6,628 nucleotides of DNA from Bacillota bacterium. Its GTDB lineage: Bacteria; Bacillota; Bacilli; Calditerricolales; Calditerricolaceae. A model generated the notes under the pieces. It searched no databases and was not told the DNA's origin. It was given only the letters and a program-made list of their open reading frames with translations. This document shows positions 5,948-6,628 of the stretch, piece by piece (positions within the stretch are counted from its first letter, which is position 1; the number at the start of each line of letters is the position of its first letter). The stretch is taken from positions 1 to 6,628 of the forward strand of contig PKQU01000117.1 of assembly GCA_017577925.1 (NCBI GenBank). The letters run 5' to 3'. A program made the translations under genes and the position numbers.

Positions 5948-6424
5948 ATGCGCGCCTCGTTTGTACAACCTGACCTCGATACGTGGTTTGCGTCGTTCCG
6001 TTTTTCCGTGCCGATCAAGGTACGTTTTTCGGAGACCGATGCCCTCGGGCATCTCAACAACGTCTCCTACATTGCCTATTTTGAACAGGGCCGACTGGAC
6101 TACTTCGAGTCCCTCGGCGTGATGCATGACCTGCTGGATCCGCGCGGTGAGCGCGCCGTGGTTACGGCCGACATTGAATGCCATTACTTGGCCCAAGTCT
6201 TCTATGGTCAGCCGCTCCGGATGTACGTGAAGACGGCGCGGATGGGCACGTCCTCCCTCGACCTGCACTACGCCCTTTGGAACGAAGCGACAGGCCAGAT
6301 GGCGGCCGTGGCGCGGGGAGCGTTGGTGATGATCGACCGCCGCACCGGCAAGAGCACGCCGATTCCGGATGCCATCAAAGAGGCGATTGCGGCGTACGAA
6401 GGCTTGCCCCTTACCAATCGTTGA
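5948..6424 (+). CDS. ysmA: Acyl-CoA thioesterase, 4HBT/YbgC-type hotdog fold (YsmA-like)
   Basis: This is probably a small cytoplasmic acyl-CoA thioesterase of the 4-hydroxybenzoyl-CoA thioesterase superfamily; the natural substrate is unknown. ATG 5948 is preceded by GGAGGG (5936-5941) at 6 bases; the longer in-frame reading back to 5693 lies inside sfsA and has no such site. The 158 residues fit a single hotdog domain. The signature at about 27-50, FSETDALGHLNNVSYIAYFE, carries the likely catalytic Asp31 and the conserved His35 and Asn residues. The GERAVVTADIECHYLAQVFYG stretch (67-87) and the LVMIDRRTGKSTPIP strand and turn (126-140) are typical. The YsmA name rests mainly on position: in B. 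subtilis ysmA lies between sdhB and gerE. It starts 73 bases after sfsA with no clear promoter between, so the two may share a transcript. Confidence 0.87.
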   Translation: MRASFVQPDLDTWFASFRFSVPIKVRFSETDALGHLNNVSYIAYFEQGRLDYFESLGVMHDLLDPRGERAVVTADIECHYLAQVFYGQPLRMYVKTARMGTSSLDLHYALWNEATGQMAAVARGALVMIDRRTGKSTPIPDAIKEAIAAYEGLPLTNR

Positions 6425-6437
6425 CCCCGGCCACTTG

Positions 6438-6471
6438 CGCCCATGCGGGCGAGCGTGCACCGCACGTGTTT
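6438..6471 (+). terminator. Possible weak terminator: two tandem hairpins after the thioesterase gene
   Basis: CGCCC (6438-6442) pairs with GGGCG (6447-6451), and CGTGC (6454-6458) with GCACG (6462-6466), followed by TGTTT (6467-6471). Both stems are only 5 bp and the T-run is short and broken, so termination would be inefficient if it occurs at all. Confidence 0.35.
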
Positions 6472-6523
6472 CCGGTGGTGAGCTGTTCGGCCGAGCTTTG
6501 CGCCTATTTTGCCTTCGTTCTTG

Positions 6524-6552
6524 CACCGTCAATGCGGCTGGCACATACGTTG
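6524..6552 (+). promoter_or_regulatory. Possible SigK-type promoter ahead of gerE
   Basis: CACC (6524-6527) matches the SigK -35 consensus mACm. After 16 bases, CATACGTTG (6544-6552) matches the -10 consensus CATAnnnTA except in the last base. In B. subtilis gerE is transcribed by SigK polymerase in the mother cell, so position and motif agree. The SigK consensus is short, so chance matches are common. A poor SigA alternative (TTGCAC 6521-6526, CATACG 6544-6549, 17-base gap) overlaps it. Confidence 0.4.
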
Positions 6553-6594
6553 GTTTTGACCGTATCCCCTCAGCCTGCAGGTGTGGACTGCACA

Positions 6595-6600
6595 AGGAGG
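6595..6600 (+). promoter_or_regulatory. Ribosome binding site of the partial gene at the window end
   Basis: AGGAGG preceded by A lies 10 bases before TTG 6611. It is the best such site after the thioesterase gene and shows that a new gene begins at the right edge. Confidence 0.7.
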
Positions 6601-6610
6601 TATAGCCCAT

Positions 6611-6628
6611 TTGAAGGAGAGGGGTACC
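6611..6628 (+). CDS. gerE: Start of a gene cut by the window edge, probably spore regulator GerE
   Basis: Only six codons are present, starting with TTG and reading MKERGT. The assignment is inferred from three things: the B. subtilis order sdhCAB-ysmA-gerE, an N-terminus beginning MKE as in the GerE I recall, and a SigK-like promoter upstream. GerE is a small LuxR-type DNA-binding protein that acts late in the mother cell during sporulation. No domain is visible here, so the call depends on context and would be overturned by the next 200 bases if they lack a LuxR-type helix-turn-helix. Confidence 0.5.

Noticed and set aside
6369..6605. A 78-codon + strand frame overlapping the thioesterase end
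   Set aside because: Out of frame with the thioesterase, without a ribosome binding site, and crossing the hairpins and possible promoter ahead of gerE.
6623..6628. The window ends exactly in GGTACC, a KpnI site
   Set aside because: Could hint at a cloned fragment, but one six-base site at an arbitrary cut is weak evidence and has no biological meaning.
1..6628. Search for mobile elements, CRISPR repeats, toxin-antitoxin pairs or defence genes
   Set aside because: No direct repeat arrays, transposase motifs or unfamiliar gene clusters were seen; all larger genes belong to known housekeeping families.

Overview
The window looks like ordinary chromosome from a GC-rich, endospore-forming, Bacillus-type Firmicute. 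Three things point there. The succinate dehydrogenase is the three-subunit kind with a di-haem SdhC closely resembling the one I recall from Bacillus subtilis. The order sdhC-sdhA-sdhB-thioesterase-(gerE start) matches the B. subtilis sdhCAB-ysmA-gerE neighbourhood, apart from an added sfsA. Shine-Dalgarno sites are strong and TTG starts are used. Genus cannot be fixed from sequence alone; a high-GC, possibly thermophilic Bacillales is my guess.

Layout, all genes on the + strand. Bases 1-135 hold no supported gene but carry a long hairpin followed by T residues, probably the terminator of an upstream gene. Bases 136-421 are a complete methionine-type control region: a near-perfect SigA promoter, a SAM-I (S-box) riboswitch, an antiterminator and an intrinsic terminator. 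They sit in front of metX (422-1543), a homoserine O-acyltransferase that starts methionine synthesis. The metX terminator is folded into the last codons and stop of the gene itself.

After a 399-base gap with a second SigA promoter and a structured leader of about 210 nt, sdhC, sdhA and sdhB (1943-5121) encode succinate:menaquinone reductase (complex II), linking the citric acid cycle to the respiratory chain. They are tightly spaced and end in a clear terminator.

sfsA (5182-5874), a SfsA-family protein with a PD-(D/E)XK-like core, and a YsmA-like hotdog thioesterase (5948-6424) follow. The window closes with a good ribosome binding site and six codons of what is probably gerE, the late-sporulation regulator. 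A sequence resembling a SigK promoter lies ahead of it.

I see no mobile element, CRISPR array, phage gene or unknown multi-gene system. The points worth a second look are regulatory: the attenuator, a possible Rex site and hairpin in the sdh leader, the sfsA insertion at the sdhB terminator, and the possible SigK promoter.
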